Origin: Fodinibius sp964490705
GTDB taxonomy: Bacteria > Bacteroidota > Rhodothermia > Balneolales > Balneolaceae
Length of the DNA: 64,000 nucleotides
Assembly: GCA_964490705.1 (NCBI GenBank)
Contig: CAZBCG010000001.1
Location: forward strand, 372,001-436,000
Reading direction: 5' to 3'
The notes under the pieces were generated by a model. It was not told the origin of the DNA. It saw nothing but the letters and a program-made list of their open reading frames with translations, and made no database searches. Positions 25,861 through 35,471 of the stretch are shown here, piece by piece. Positions within the stretch are counted from its first letter, which is position 1. Every line of letters begins with the position of its first letter. The translations under genes were made by a program, and so were the position numbers.

Positions 25861-25979
25861 ATAAACTGTATGTTCTTAAAATTGAAATAAAAAAACGTAA
25901 CATTTTACTAATTCATTCATCCACCTTTTGAGAAAGCATTTTTCAATGATTTAATATATAAATGACCGATATTGGCATC

Positions 25980-28019
25980 TCAAGAAGCTGCTTTTGAAGC
26001 TGAAAAAATATTATGAGCGGATTGTATAGCTTCGGTAGGCCCCACAAACACTACGTGATCACCACCTATGATTTTTGTTTGACCACGGGGCACTACAAAC
26101 TCACCATCCCGTATTAAAGCAGCCACAACGCATTGATCTGGGATGTTGATTTCCTGAATAAGACTTCCCACCACCGTTCCATCTTCGGGAACTTCCATGT
26201 CGATAAGGCTGGCTACACCGCTTTCAATTTCAAAAAGGTCAGCAACGCCGGGACGATCCAGATAATTCTCTACCATTGCAGCAGTGGCATAGGGCGCACT
26301 GATGCAAACCACACCGTTGTCCTCCAGCAGAGAAACGTAGGCCGGGTCTCGGGCTACCGCAATAACGTGATCAATACCCAGGCGTTTTGCTTGAAGCGCT
26401 ATAATGGAATTTCGCTGATCGTTATTTGTTGCAGCAATGGCTACATCCATTTTTTGAGGCTCTACCTGCTCGAGAACCTCCTGCTTGGTTCCATCACCAT
26501 GAAAAATGGGAACATTGTAGCGCTGTTCCAATTTTTCACACTGCTCCTCTTCCTGTTCAATAAAAGTGATTTGATATTCCGACGATCGAAAGACCATCCG
26601 GAATTCGTCTTGTTTTAGTAAGCGGTCGGCAATATTACTGCCCTGATTGCCGCCGCCGATAATAAGTACATTCATATGAGGCCTCCAATAAGCTTGAATT
26701 TTAATTTTAATACGCTGTACAAATTCCGGGAATCCACGCAGATCGTCTCTGTTCCCCGGTTGTAGAAGATAAAGTATCCCGCCAATAACCGTCAAAACGC
26801 CACCCAGCAGTAAACTCTGCAGATCTAGTGTAGGGACAAAAAACCAGCAGGTAACAATACCAAGAATAGGTACAATGGGATATAGTATAATTTTGAACGG
26901 ACGCCGTAAGTTGGGCATGTGGCGGTGAAGCGCAATAACCGCATAGTTGACGATTCCAATAGCGATCAGATAACCAAAACTACTTGCCGATGCCAGCAGT
27001 CGTACAATGCCGGATGCTCCAAGGAGTGCCACTAATCCGGCGCAAACAAAAAGTGCAATATGTGGCGTTTTGTAGGTTGAATGCAGACGAGCAAAAAATC
27101 CCGGAAAGTGCCCGTCACGTCCAAGGGCGAATAATACGCGGGAACTGGCTCCCAGTGTAACACTGAAAGCAGATAAGCTTGCCATAATCGTGGCAATGAT
27201 ACCTGCCCAGCGTCCCCATGGGCCAAACATAACATCTGAAATATAGATGAAAGGTGTGCTCGTCTGTGCCAATTCGGTATAATTGACAACGCCCATCATC
27301 ACCCAAAGAAGAAGTACGTATATTCCTATACCCATTCCCAAGGTTATGAAAATGGCACGCGGGATATTTTTGGCCGGTTCTATAATTTCTTCGGCGGCTA
27401 CTGTAATCAGATCAAAACCGACATACGAGATATAGATTAATCCCATGGTGGGGATCAACGGGCCGTAGCCCATTGGAGCAATGGGATCGAGGTTAGCCGG
27501 TTCGATTTGAAAAGCGCCCAGCACTCCCACCCCGACCAGTATGATGAGTTCGATAATATTCATCACCGCAATAAACTTTAACGCTTCAGCCTGTCCCCGC
27601 AGATTAATGAGCGTAAAGACCAGGGTTGTAAGAAAAACCACAAGGATGACACTGATATCCGGGAGAAAATAGTTTTTAATAGTCAGTGCAAAAATGACGG
27701 CATACAGGGAACAGGCCAGGGTATTGCCGATCCAGAAAAACCATCCGGTGAGAAAAGCGACGGGGCGCGGTAGCGTACGGCTGGTAAAGGAATAGCCACC
27801 CCCGGCAATGGGGATGGCAGCTCCCAGCTCACTATAGCTGAAAGCGGTAAATAACGTCAGCAAGCCCATAGCCAGATAAGCAATAATGCCAAGCGGTCCG
27901 GCCGATTCGGCCACCTCGCTGGGCAGGGCAAATATACCGGGCCCCATCATGGCACCAATGCCGATCATCACGGCCATAAATAGCCCAATATTTCGCTTAA
28001 ATCCGGATTGTTCGGCCAT
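25980..28019 (-). CDS. APC-superfamily permease fused to a TrkA/RCK regulatory domain
   Basis: A 679-residue fusion. Residues 1-420 or so form a 12-TM APC permease (MGPGIFALPSEVAESAGPLG, IAGGGYSFTSRTLPRPVAF, YVGFDLITVAAEEI). From residue 449 a TrkA-N domain begins (NVLIIGGGNQGSNIADRLL, then an acidic ITFIEQEEEQ at the end of beta-2, suggesting NAD(H) or nucleotide binding). A TrkA-C domain runs from about 590 to the end (VVGSLIQEINIPDQC, IGGDHVVFVGP). TrkA-C domains are known to bind c-di-AMP or other ligands in K+ systems. Although APC permeases usually carry amino acids, some carry K+ (Bacillus KimA). With K+ uptake genes next door, K+ or an osmolyte is as likely a substrate. Confidence 0.88.
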   Translation of the reverse strand: MAEQSGFKRNIGLFMAVMIGIGAMMGPGIFALPSEVAESAGPLGIIAYLAMGLLTLFTAFSYSELGAAIPIAGGGYSFTSRTLPRPVAFLTGWFFWIGNTLACSLYAVIFALTIKNYFLPDISVILVVFLTTLVFTLINLRGQAEALKFIAVMNIIELIILVGVGVLGAFQIEPANLDPIAPMGYGPLIPTMGLIYISYVGFDLITVAAEEIIEPAKNIPRAIFITLGMGIGIYVLLLWVMMGVVNYTELAQTSTPFIYISDVMFGPWGRWAGIIATIMASLSAFSVTLGASSRVLFALGRDGHFPGFFARLHSTYKTPHIALFVCAGLVALLGASGIVRLLASASSFGYLIAIGIVNYAVIALHRHMPNLRRPFKIILYPIVPILGIVTCWFFVPTLDLQSLLLGGVLTVIGGILYLLQPGNRDDLRGFPEFVQRIKIKIQAYWRPHMNVLIIGGGNQGSNIADRLLKQDEFRMVFRSSEYQITFIEQEEEQCEKLEQRYNVPIFHGDGTKQEVLEQVEPQKMDVAIAATNNDQRNSIIALQAKRLGIDHVIAVARDPAYVSLLEDNGVVCISAPYATAAMVENYLDRPGVADLFEIESGVASLIDMEVPEDGTVVGSLIQEINIPDQCVVAALIRDGEFVVPRGQTKIIGGDHVVFVGPTEAIQSAHNIFSASKAAS

Positions 28020-28329
28020 AGTTTTTGCTAAATATCCAGCCCACTAGCGCAAATTTACAACTTGTGCGTTTGTGAACTACCTTAATAAAAGCTAGTTGTT
28101 GCTACTGTTCCAAGTTGAAACTTGAAACAGTAAGGGATAAATAAATTGCAGTATATCTATTTGGATATCCTTCTTCAAAGAGGAAGGAGAGGTTTTGCAA
28201 AACTAAAATTTTATGTCATTCTGTCCCGAATGTTCGAGATCAGAATTTCAGTTAATTTGTTAGTGTTTGGACGAAGATCCTGAACTGAATTCAGGATAAC
28301 ATGGTGGTTTTGCACAGCCCTCTAAAGAG
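28020..28329. repeat. Gene-free gap with family B dispersed repeat
   Basis: This 310-bp gap contains no credible gene. At 28215-28301 is a family B repeat: it opens with GTCATTCTGTCCCGAATGTT and ends in GATCCTGAACTGAATTCAGGAT, whose end is itself a small palindrome. The part next to 28019 should hold the promoter of the APC-RCK gene; no clear boxes were found. Confidence 0.55.
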
Positions 28330-30018
28330 TTATCCCCTAAATAAATCCATGAATTTCTTTTCGTCTTCATTAGTGCCAACCAATACAAGTTCGCTTTGGG
28401 CAGGAATTTCAAGACTGGGTTTGGGATTAATAATCTGATCATCTTCTGTTTTGATTGAAAGTACATTACAGCCGGTATCTTGGCGTATGGATGAATCTTT
28501 CAGAGATTTGCCAACAAGATGAGCGGGCGTGTTAATCGTAAACACATTGAGCCCCTCCGCGATAATAACGATATCGTTGCGTTCTAAAATATTAAAGATG
28601 GCATTAGCTCCCATAGTGGCATACGAAAGTACGAAATCCGAACCGGCCCGGTGTAATGTGTTGACATTACGCTGAAGTGTTGAGCGGCTGATAATTTGTA
28701 TATTGGGACGCAACCGCCGGGCATAAATAGTAAGATAGATATTCATGTCGTCATCGTGCGTGGTAATGAGAACACAAGGCGCTTCTTCAATACCAGCTTT
28801 TTTCAGCACGTCAAAATCTTCAGCTGACCCAAGAATATAGCGATCATCGTCTTTTATTCGATCCGGGTTTTTATCGATAATCCGGTAATCCAAACCACGC
28901 TCATCGAAGGCTTCGGCAATACCGCGGCCTACCCGCCCCGCACCGATAATAATCACGGGTTCATCGGAGGATCGGTAAATAGACATAAATTCGTCATAAG
29001 TTCTCAATTGTTCAGGAGAACCGGCCATAATAAGAATACTTTCATTCTTAATAGACAGATCAGGATGAGGTTTTAGAAACTCTCCTCGTTCCCAAATTCC
29101 TATCAGGTTGATGCCCATCTGTTCTCGCAGCTTGCTCTCTTTTAGCGTTTTACCCACCAGCGGAGTGCCAGAAGCCATCGCTTCTGCAATTACCAGATTG
29201 TCAAATCGCCCGATCACATGGACCCGGCTGTCCTGCCCGATCGTTCTGCGCGAAAGTGCACGTCCCATCATGTCTCCCATTCTGATAACATGATCGCAGC
29301 CTGCCATCTTGAGCAGATCGATAGAATCCGCTGAATTTGCGGTCGCTACTATAGTAACCTTCTCATCCATCTCGCGCACAGTATTACTGATATTGGAATT
29401 CACCATGTCAGTCCCGAGTGTAACCACCATAGCTGCTTGGTTGACCCGTATTTTTTTATAGGTTTCCGGATCGTCGAGTTCACCAAATACCACTTTGTAT
29501 CCCTGATCAAAATACTCCAGGGCCTTTGTTAAATCATTTACAAGCAATACGTACCGATAGTTGTACTGCTCCAATTTATCCATCAGAGCCCTTGAAATGG
29601 GATTGTAGTGGGTGATGATCACGTGGTCTCGAGTATCTTCCGGCAGCTCACGCGGTGCCCGAGCTTTCGACTGCGCTTCGAGCCAGGGAGCGTAGAAGAA
29701 TTGAATAAAGGTAAAGGGCAGCAGGATAAGCAGTGAGATCATTCCCGACAGCAATACAAGCATGGAAAAAGCGCGGCCCAGATCACTGGTAAACGTAATA
29801 TCACCAAAGCCCAATGTTGACATAACGGTGAGCGTCCAGTAAAAGCCGGTAACCCAGCTATAATCCTGCCCCTCGTACTGCATGATGAAGTGAAAAACCA
29901 CGGAGTAGGTTATGATCATGGCAATGAGTATTGCCAGAAACCGGGCCAGTCGCTTTAGGTTGTATCTCGTACTCCGGGTGGATATGATTTGCGTTAACTG
30001 GGAAGTAAAGAACTTCAA
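28330..30018 (-). CDS. Two-TM potassium channel with tandem RCK (TrkA) units
   Basis: A 562-residue channel subunit. Two TM helices (about residues 26-46 and 84-110) flank a pore loop with the filter T68-L-G-F-G-D73, a K+ filter variant of TVGYGD. Two cytosolic RCK units follow. The first (from about 131, HVIITHYNPISRAL) has lost the glycine-rich nucleotide motif. The second (VIIIGAGRVGRGIAEAF, IIDKNPDRI) keeps it. Each has a TrkA-C-like partner, the last ending SELVLVGTNEDEKKF. Ligand gating is thus likely from the second unit only. It probably gates K+ release or balance and is divergent from trkH. Confidence 0.9.
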   Translation of the reverse strand: MKFFTSQLTQIISTRSTRYNLKRLARFLAILIAMIITYSVVFHFIMQYEGQDYSWVTGFYWTLTVMSTLGFGDITFTSDLGRAFSMLVLLSGMISLLILLPFTFIQFFYAPWLEAQSKARAPRELPEDTRDHVIITHYNPISRALMDKLEQYNYRYVLLVNDLTKALEYFDQGYKVVFGELDDPETYKKIRVNQAAMVVTLGTDMVNSNISNTVREMDEKVTIVATANSADSIDLLKMAGCDHVIRMGDMMGRALSRRTIGQDSRVHVIGRFDNLVIAEAMASGTPLVGKTLKESKLREQMGINLIGIWERGEFLKPHPDLSIKNESILIMAGSPEQLRTYDEFMSIYRSSDEPVIIIGAGRVGRGIAEAFDERGLDYRIIDKNPDRIKDDDRYILGSAEDFDVLKKAGIEEAPCVLITTHDDDMNIYLTIYARRLRPNIQIISRSTLQRNVNTLHRAGSDFVLSYATMGANAIFNILERNDIVIIAEGLNVFTINTPAHLVGKSLKDSSIRQDTGCNVLSIKTEDDQIINPKPSLEIPAQSELVLVGTNEDEKKFMDLFRG

Positions 30019-30251
30019 CTGATGATCCTCTTTTTATTATTTATCGGAACCTTTTAAAATATCCCGCTCAAAAGTATAGGGTAATGAATTTTCAACTAAG
30101 CATTAAATAGTAAATGATTTGTGTGAGCTACTAAAATCCCATAAGTAATTAATGGGCAGTTCATAAGTCATACTGCTCTCTAAATATTCCTTTTTAACAT
30201 CAGGATGTTTATGTGCCTAATCTTTTAAAAAGTACTGGAAGAATTAAACTA

Positions 30252-30281
30252 TTTGTGATTCTATAAATATTCCTATCTTCG
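30252..30281 (+). promoter_or_regulatory. Bacteroidota-type promoter for trkH
   Basis: TTTG at 30252-30255, 18 nt, then TATCTTCG at 30274-30281 matches TTTG/TAnnTTyG. The -7 box ends 6 bp before the trkH ATG, implying an almost leaderless mRNA, as for the gene at 2288. Confidence 0.55.
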
Positions 30282-30287
30282 CACTCT

Positions 30288-32138
30288 ATGAAAATACCTC
30301 ATAACTGGAGACAAAAATGGGTCCGGCTGCTTCGGCGTTGGCGGGATTTTAAAAAGAGAGCCAACCTCTTTTTTCATTATGTTCAGGATGATATTTACGA
30401 GATTGATAAGGTTGCCCACCCCTATTTGAGAGGATTTTCCGCCCTGCTCATTTTGTTGGTTATTGCCAGCCTGCTTATACCCTTGGGATTTGAGTTAACA
30501 CCCGAGATGGAGCAGTTGAATTATCAAATCGAGGGATGGCTGCTGTTTGGCTTTGTACTCAACTTCTTGCTGCGATTAGTGTTGACCAGCAGCCGGAAAG
30601 AATACCTGCAAAAGCGCTGGTTCGAAGGAATTCTATCGGGGCTTTCAGTACTGATTTTAATTGATTTTGTGGCCGCCGTAGCTATTGTAGAATCGCTGTT
30701 TTTTATGGCCGCAGATCCCGAAACATTTTTTCTGCAGTTTCTGAAAGGATATCTGCTGCTCATTGTCATTATTAAATTCTTGCAATACCTGCCTGAACTG
30801 CTGGAGGATCAGAAAAACACAGGTCGCTTCTTGGTGTACAGTTTTCTGTCGCTTATTGCCGCCGGTACATTGTTGCTGATGCTGCCGGGTGCCACGCAGG
30901 ACGGACAGGGGCTTGTATTTATCGACGCGCTTTTTACTTCTACAAGTGCGGTTTGCGTAACAGGGTTAATAGTCGTTGATACCGCTACTCATTTTACACT
31001 TTTCGGAGAGCTCATCATTATGACACTCATCCAGCTCGGGGGCATCGGCATTATCACCTTTGCCACCTTCCTGTTTCTGTTTATCAGCGGTGGATTGGGT
31101 GTGGGACAGATGAACACCATCAAAGACATGGTGGCTGAAAAAAATACGAGCTTGGTCACAGCCACGTTGAAAAAAGTAGTGGGATTTACATTTTTGGTCG
31201 AAGCTATTGCTGTCGTGGCCTACTACCTGAGCTGGGATATACAGTTTTCCAGTCAGGGACAACGATTTTTGTTTTCCGTTTTTCATGCCATCTCGGCCTT
31301 CTGTAATGCCGGATTCTCCCTTTTTACCAATAGTTTAGCCGATGCCCACAACGCAACGAACTGGGGTATAAACATAACCACTATGGTTCTTATCGTGCTG
31401 GGCGGACTTGGCTTTACAGTTATCTGGGAAACTATCCAGCGAAAATCGGAGCGTAAAATATGGCGCCGCCGTTTGTCCGTTCATACGCGTGTAGTGCTGG
31501 TTACCACTGCTATTTTGATTGTCGCTGGTACTGTTTTAGTCCTCGCGCTTGAATGGAACAATACCCTTGCCGGACATTCCACCATCGACAAATTCCTGTT
31601 ATCACTTTTCCAGAGTATTACTACTCGTACGGCCGGCTTTAATACTGTTGACACCGGAGCCATGGGTATTCCGGTAATTCTGGGCATGCTAATTCTTATG
31701 TTGATCGGTGGTTCACCGGCTTCTACTGCGGGCGGGATCAAGACGACGACTTTTGCAGTTCTGGTACGTTCCATGACAATGACCATTCGGGGAAATAATC
31801 GCATGGAACTGTTCAAGCGTACTGTCCCCAATTCGATTATTTTTCGGGCGGTGACCGTAATTTTACTGGCGGGTTCCTGTATCAGCATCAGTACTATTTT
31901 GCTAACGATTGTGGAAGATCACGCTTTTCTGGACCTGCTGTTTGAAGAAGTTTCCGCTTTTGCCACGGTAGGGCTGTCACGGGGAATCACCGGCGATCTG
32001 ACTTCGTGGGGCAAAGCCATTATTATTGTATCGATGTTTGTGGGAAGGGTAGGAATCTTGACGTTCATGGCTGCATTTGCCAGCCGGGCCGACAACCGTA
32101 AATACCGGTATCCCGAAGAAAGCATTATGGTCTCCTAA
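30288..32138 (+). CDS. trkH: TrkH/KtrB-family K+ uptake protein with N-terminal membrane extension
   Basis: K+ translocating subunit of a Trk/Ktr system. Family signatures are TSAVCVTGLIVVDTATHFT, QLGGIGIITFATFLF, AFCNAGFSLF, ITTRTAGFNTVDTGAM, GGSPASTAGGIKTTTFAVL and FATVGLSRGITGDL, covering four pore modules. At 616 residues it is about 130 longer than classic TrkH. The extra part (about residues 40-190) adds about four hydrophobic segments with the pattern LLFGFVLNFLLRLVL and may be a sensor-like bundle; I see no clear voltage-sensor arginine ladder. It forms an operon with the TrkA gene 20 bp downstream. Confidence 0.93.
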   Translation: MKIPHNWRQKWVRLLRRWRDFKKRANLFFHYVQDDIYEIDKVAHPYLRGFSALLILLVIASLLIPLGFELTPEMEQLNYQIEGWLLFGFVLNFLLRLVLTSSRKEYLQKRWFEGILSGLSVLILIDFVAAVAIVESLFFMAADPETFFLQFLKGYLLLIVIIKFLQYLPELLEDQKNTGRFLVYSFLSLIAAGTLLLMLPGATQDGQGLVFIDALFTSTSAVCVTGLIVVDTATHFTLFGELIIMTLIQLGGIGIITFATFLFLFISGGLGVGQMNTIKDMVAEKNTSLVTATLKKVVGFTFLVEAIAVVAYYLSWDIQFSSQGQRFLFSVFHAISAFCNAGFSLFTNSLADAHNATNWGINITTMVLIVLGGLGFTVIWETIQRKSERKIWRRRLSVHTRVVLVTTAILIVAGTVLVLALEWNNTLAGHSTIDKFLLSLFQSITTRTAGFNTVDTGAMGIPVILGMLILMLIGGSPASTAGGIKTTTFAVLVRSMTMTIRGNNRMELFKRTVPNSIIFRAVTVILLAGSCISISTILLTIVEDHAFLDLLFEEVSAFATVGLSRGITGDLTSWGKAIIIVSMFVGRVGILTFMAAFASRADNRKYRYPEESIMVS

Positions 32139-32158
32139 ATTTAATTAACTTTTGTCAT

Positions 32159-32860
32159 ATGAAACGACGCATTGAATTACAGTTTGCTATCATCGGAATC
32201 GGAGCTTTTGGAAGCGCTCTGGCAAAAAAACTATCCGAAGAGGGAGCTTATGTTATTGCCATCGATAATAACATGGAGCATATCGAACAGGTCAAGGATT
32301 ATGTTTCTGATGCCATTTGCTTTGACGGTACGGATGCCGAACTGTTGCAGGAGCACGGCATTACCAATGTGGATGTAGCAATTATCGCTATTGGAGAGGC
32401 TTTTGAGCCAGTGGTATTAATTGCAATGCATTTGCTTAATGCAGGTGTTGAAGAAGTGTACGGGCGCGCTGGTTCGTACACCCAGGAGCAGATTCTCAAG
32501 CAAATCGGCATTACGGATGTCATTCATCCCGAGCGACAGGTTGCCGAACGCATGGGCGTTTCGCTGGTACGCCGCGGAATGTCGGACGTGTTTGATCTCG
32601 GAGAAGGGCTGGCCATGTTCGAAGTGGAAGCTCCTGAATCAATGGTAGGATATACCCTTGCTGAACTTGAGATCCGGAAACGGTATCAACTAAATCTGAT
32701 CACGATTAAGCGACTGAGTGAGACTGATCAAAAAATCGGGTTGCCCGAATGTTACCGCCCTATTGGCATTTTGGATGGTAATACGGAAATTAAAAAAAAT
32801 GATCGTGTGCTGTTGGTAGGACATAAGGATGACGTAGATAAGCTATTAGAGACTCATTAA
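32159..32860 (+). CDS. trkA: TrkA/KtrA-family K+ uptake regulatory subunit
   Basis: A 233-residue cytosolic RCK protein that gates TrkH. TrkA-N: FAIIGIGAFGSALAKKL, acidic AIDNN after beta-2, then DGTDAELLQEHGI, and TrkA-C from about 145 (EAPESMVGYTLAELEIRKRY, KNDRVLLVGHKDDVDKLLE). It contains one RCK unit, as in KtrA, unlike the two-unit TrkA of E. coli. It probably forms an octameric ring on the TrkH dimer and binds ATP/ADP or NAD(H). With the upstream gene it makes a complete Ktr-type importer. Confidence 0.92.
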   Translation: MKRRIELQFAIIGIGAFGSALAKKLSEEGAYVIAIDNNMEHIEQVKDYVSDAICFDGTDAELLQEHGITNVDVAIIAIGEAFEPVVLIAMHLLNAGVEEVYGRAGSYTQEQILKQIGITDVIHPERQVAERMGVSLVRRGMSDVFDLGEGLAMFEVEAPESMVGYTLAELEIRKRYQLNLITIKRLSETDQKIGLPECYRPIGILDGNTEIKKNDRVLLVGHKDDVDKLLETH

Positions 32861-32933
32861 TTTGACTCCAGCAGGCACGGAAGCTCGCTGTTTATATCAG
32901 GTTTATTTTTCTAGGCTTTTTAAAGAATGATTG

Positions 32934-35288
32934 TTAACGATCTCCTGAAGTATCAGGAGAGGAGGTCAGTCCGAGATTTTCTTTGAGACGCTTAATACCT
33001 TCGCTGGCTTTCACCTTCCAATGTTCCGAAATGTATCGGCGTACCATCAGTACCGAGCAGGGGGCGCGATCGGCAATAATATCGGGGATTGTACCGATAA
33101 GTACGTTACGAATGCCCCACTCGCGGGATGCACCAATAATGACCAAATCATGATCGTCATCTTCAAAGTCAGTCATTATTCCGGTTGTTACATCATCGGC
33201 TAAGCGAATTTCCAGTTTCAGTTCATCAAAGTCGTTTACTAATGGATCGATAATTTCAAGAAGCGATTCGCGCTCATCATCTATGTCAGTACCTTCTCTG
33301 ACCAGTCGCAGGATTTTCAACTCTGCATCGTGGATACGAGCGATGCGAACAGCGATTTCAAGTCCCAGCCAGGCATGCAGTCCTCCGCCCCATGGTAATA
33401 GGATAGAATCGATCTTTTCAAGGCCGCGATTTTTTAGTATCCCAACATCAGCCTTAAGATTTTTGATGATGTGTTGAACGGGAGAATTATAGATGCGTCC
33501 CACACTAAAACCGCCCTGCCAACCCATTAATAACATATCCGCTTCACGGTTTTGGGTTTCTGAAATCATAGCTCCAAATACATCGTGGGCAGCATCAGTA
33601 ACTGAGCGAAAATCAGTCTTTTTAAGAATATCCTTATATCCATTTTTGATGTGCTCTGATGCTTTGCTCGATTGTTCCAGGATGGTATCGATTTTTCGCT
33701 GGATGGAAGGCCGCTGCTCAAGCTTTTCACGGATAGTAGAAATCGGTGTTTGGTAAGGAACGTGAATAAAGTGCATGCCTTCTACAATACCCGGTTCTTC
33801 TTTTCCTGCAGAAATAAATTGTGCAAGCCTTAGTAAATCAGTTTCGTGCTCGGGATTAGCCAGTGCTGTGACAAGGTGGCGCGGCGGTTTGGTATTGAGC
33901 GGACGTTTGGAGGGAATCCACTCTTCGACTTCTTCTTTTTCAATTTTTTCAGGCGGAATCCAAAAGAGGCTCCATCCGTGTTCAGCCCACCGTTCTTTAA
34001 ACTCAGGAATGGCAGAATTGATAGATACCCTGTTACGTCCCCATATTAAGTACCAGGCAAGACTCACAACAATGAGTACCACGACGGCAATTTGTGCAAA
34101 AGGCCCGGAATAGATAATTACGGCCAGACAGCCCAGTGCTGCAATAAGTTGTCCGAGGGGATTTCCCGGAGTACGGTAGCTTGGTTTGTACCAATCAGGA
34201 TTGGCGGCGCGTAATACTACACAGCCTATATTCAGGGCTGCATAACTATATAATTGCAGAACGCTGGCAATTTTAGCGAGACTTTCGAGACTCTCAATCA
34301 GCAGAAAACCAAGTGCCAACAGGCCGGTTAATAAGATGGCACGATAAGGAGTCAGTAGTTTTTTGTGGATTTTACTCAGCCAGTTTGGCACCATGCGGTC
34401 GCGGGCCATGGCCAGGTTAATACGAGAAGATGCCATAATACTGGCATTAGCTGATGAAAGGGTGGCAAGAAGTCCCGCAAAAATGATAGCCACTCCACCA
34501 AAACCGCCCAGCATTTGTCGGGCTGCAGTGGTAAGCGGATCTTTAACTTCTCGGATGGTTGACTGTGGAAAAATCCCTGCGATCACTAACAGAATTACAA
34601 CATATAATACGGTGACCAGTGCTACAGAACCAATGAGTGCTCGCGGCAGATTTTTGGCCGGATTTTTAATCTCTTCGGCCACGGCGGCAATTTTTACAAA
34701 TCCCAAAAAGGAGACAAATACCAAGGCGGTAGTTGTATAAATAGGCTCTATCCCCAACGGAAAGAAGGGGTTGAGATTAGCCGTTTCGATATTGAAGAAT
34801 CCGAAAAAGCTGAATCCACCCAAAATGGCGAAGAGAGTGAGGACAATAACAACCTGTGTTCGCCCCGATTCTTTGGCACCTACGATGTTGAGAGTAATCA
34901 ACAATACACCGCCCAGCACAGCTCCCCAGAAAGGCGTAAGCGGCATAAACTGGCTGAGATATTCCCCCAGCCCAAAAAGGTAAAAAGAGATGGCAAAGGT
35001 AAGGCTGAGCCAGATACCTACGCCGGAGATAGCTCCCAAAGCCGGTCCCAGCGAGCGGGATACAAAAAAGTAATCACCGCCGGAAGTGGGCATTCCGGTA
35101 GCCAGTTCAGCTGCGCTCGATGCGGTGATAATGCAAATAATACCGGCGGCAATATATGAGAAGATGGCAGCTGGTCCGGTAAGCTCGAGAGCGACACCAG
35201 CCAGCAAAAAAATACCGGCCCCAATCATAGTGCCGGCCCCAATGGTTAACGCATCCCAAAAGCCCAGTTCACGTCGTAAATCAGCCAT
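32934..35288 (-). CDS. APC-superfamily permease fused to universal stress (Usp) domains
   Basis: A 784-residue fusion. Residues 1-420 or so are an APC transporter (TIGAGTMIGAGIFLLAG, PTSGGDYFFVSRSLGP, AEEIKNPAKNLPRALIG). A linker (EEWIPSKRPLNTKPPRHLV) leads to two Usp-like domains (about 465-620 and 635-765). The second ends IIGASREWGIRNVLIGTIPD, close to the ATP-binding pattern G-2x-G-9x-G. APC-Usp fusions occur in salt-adapted bacteria and archaea. It ends close to trkA on the opposite strand and completes a K+/solute transport island. Substrate cannot be fixed from sequence. Confidence 0.9.
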   Translation of the reverse strand: MADLRRELGFWDALTIGAGTMIGAGIFLLAGVALELTGPAAIFSYIAAGIICIITASSAAELATGMPTSGGDYFFVSRSLGPALGAISGVGIWLSLTFAISFYLFGLGEYLSQFMPLTPFWGAVLGGVLLITLNIVGAKESGRTQVVIVLTLFAILGGFSFFGFFNIETANLNPFFPLGIEPIYTTTALVFVSFLGFVKIAAVAEEIKNPAKNLPRALIGSVALVTVLYVVILLVIAGIFPQSTIREVKDPLTTAARQMLGGFGGVAIIFAGLLATLSSANASIMASSRINLAMARDRMVPNWLSKIHKKLLTPYRAILLTGLLALGFLLIESLESLAKIASVLQLYSYAALNIGCVVLRAANPDWYKPSYRTPGNPLGQLIAALGCLAVIIYSGPFAQIAVVVLIVVSLAWYLIWGRNRVSINSAIPEFKERWAEHGWSLFWIPPEKIEKEEVEEWIPSKRPLNTKPPRHLVTALANPEHETDLLRLAQFISAGKEEPGIVEGMHFIHVPYQTPISTIREKLEQRPSIQRKIDTILEQSSKASEHIKNGYKDILKKTDFRSVTDAAHDVFGAMISETQNREADMLLMGWQGGFSVGRIYNSPVQHIIKNLKADVGILKNRGLEKIDSILLPWGGGLHAWLGLEIAVRIARIHDAELKILRLVREGTDIDDERESLLEIIDPLVNDFDELKLEIRLADDVTTGIMTDFEDDDHDLVIIGASREWGIRNVLIGTIPDIIADRAPCSVLMVRRYISEHWKVKASEGIKRLKENLGLTSSPDTSGDR

Positions 35289-35397
35289 ACATAAAAACTA
35301 TTAATCTGAACAAATGAGCGGAAAGTTATAAATTTCTTATCAGAAGGCAACATAATGCATCTTAGTACAGAAATTTAATGATATCATTCACTTTCCG

Positions 35398-35405
35398 TAC
35401 CTTTG
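35398..35405 (+). promoter_or_regulatory. Possible -7 box for the RraB gene
   Basis: TACCTTTG matches the Bacteroidota -7 consensus TAnnTTTG exactly. No good TTG box lies about 19 nt upstream, so confidence is low. Confidence 0.3.
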
Positions 35406-35471
35406 AAGTTGTAAACCTGAAGGTAACGGACTGCCTTAAATAATTTTTAAAAGTAATATTGGTAATACACT

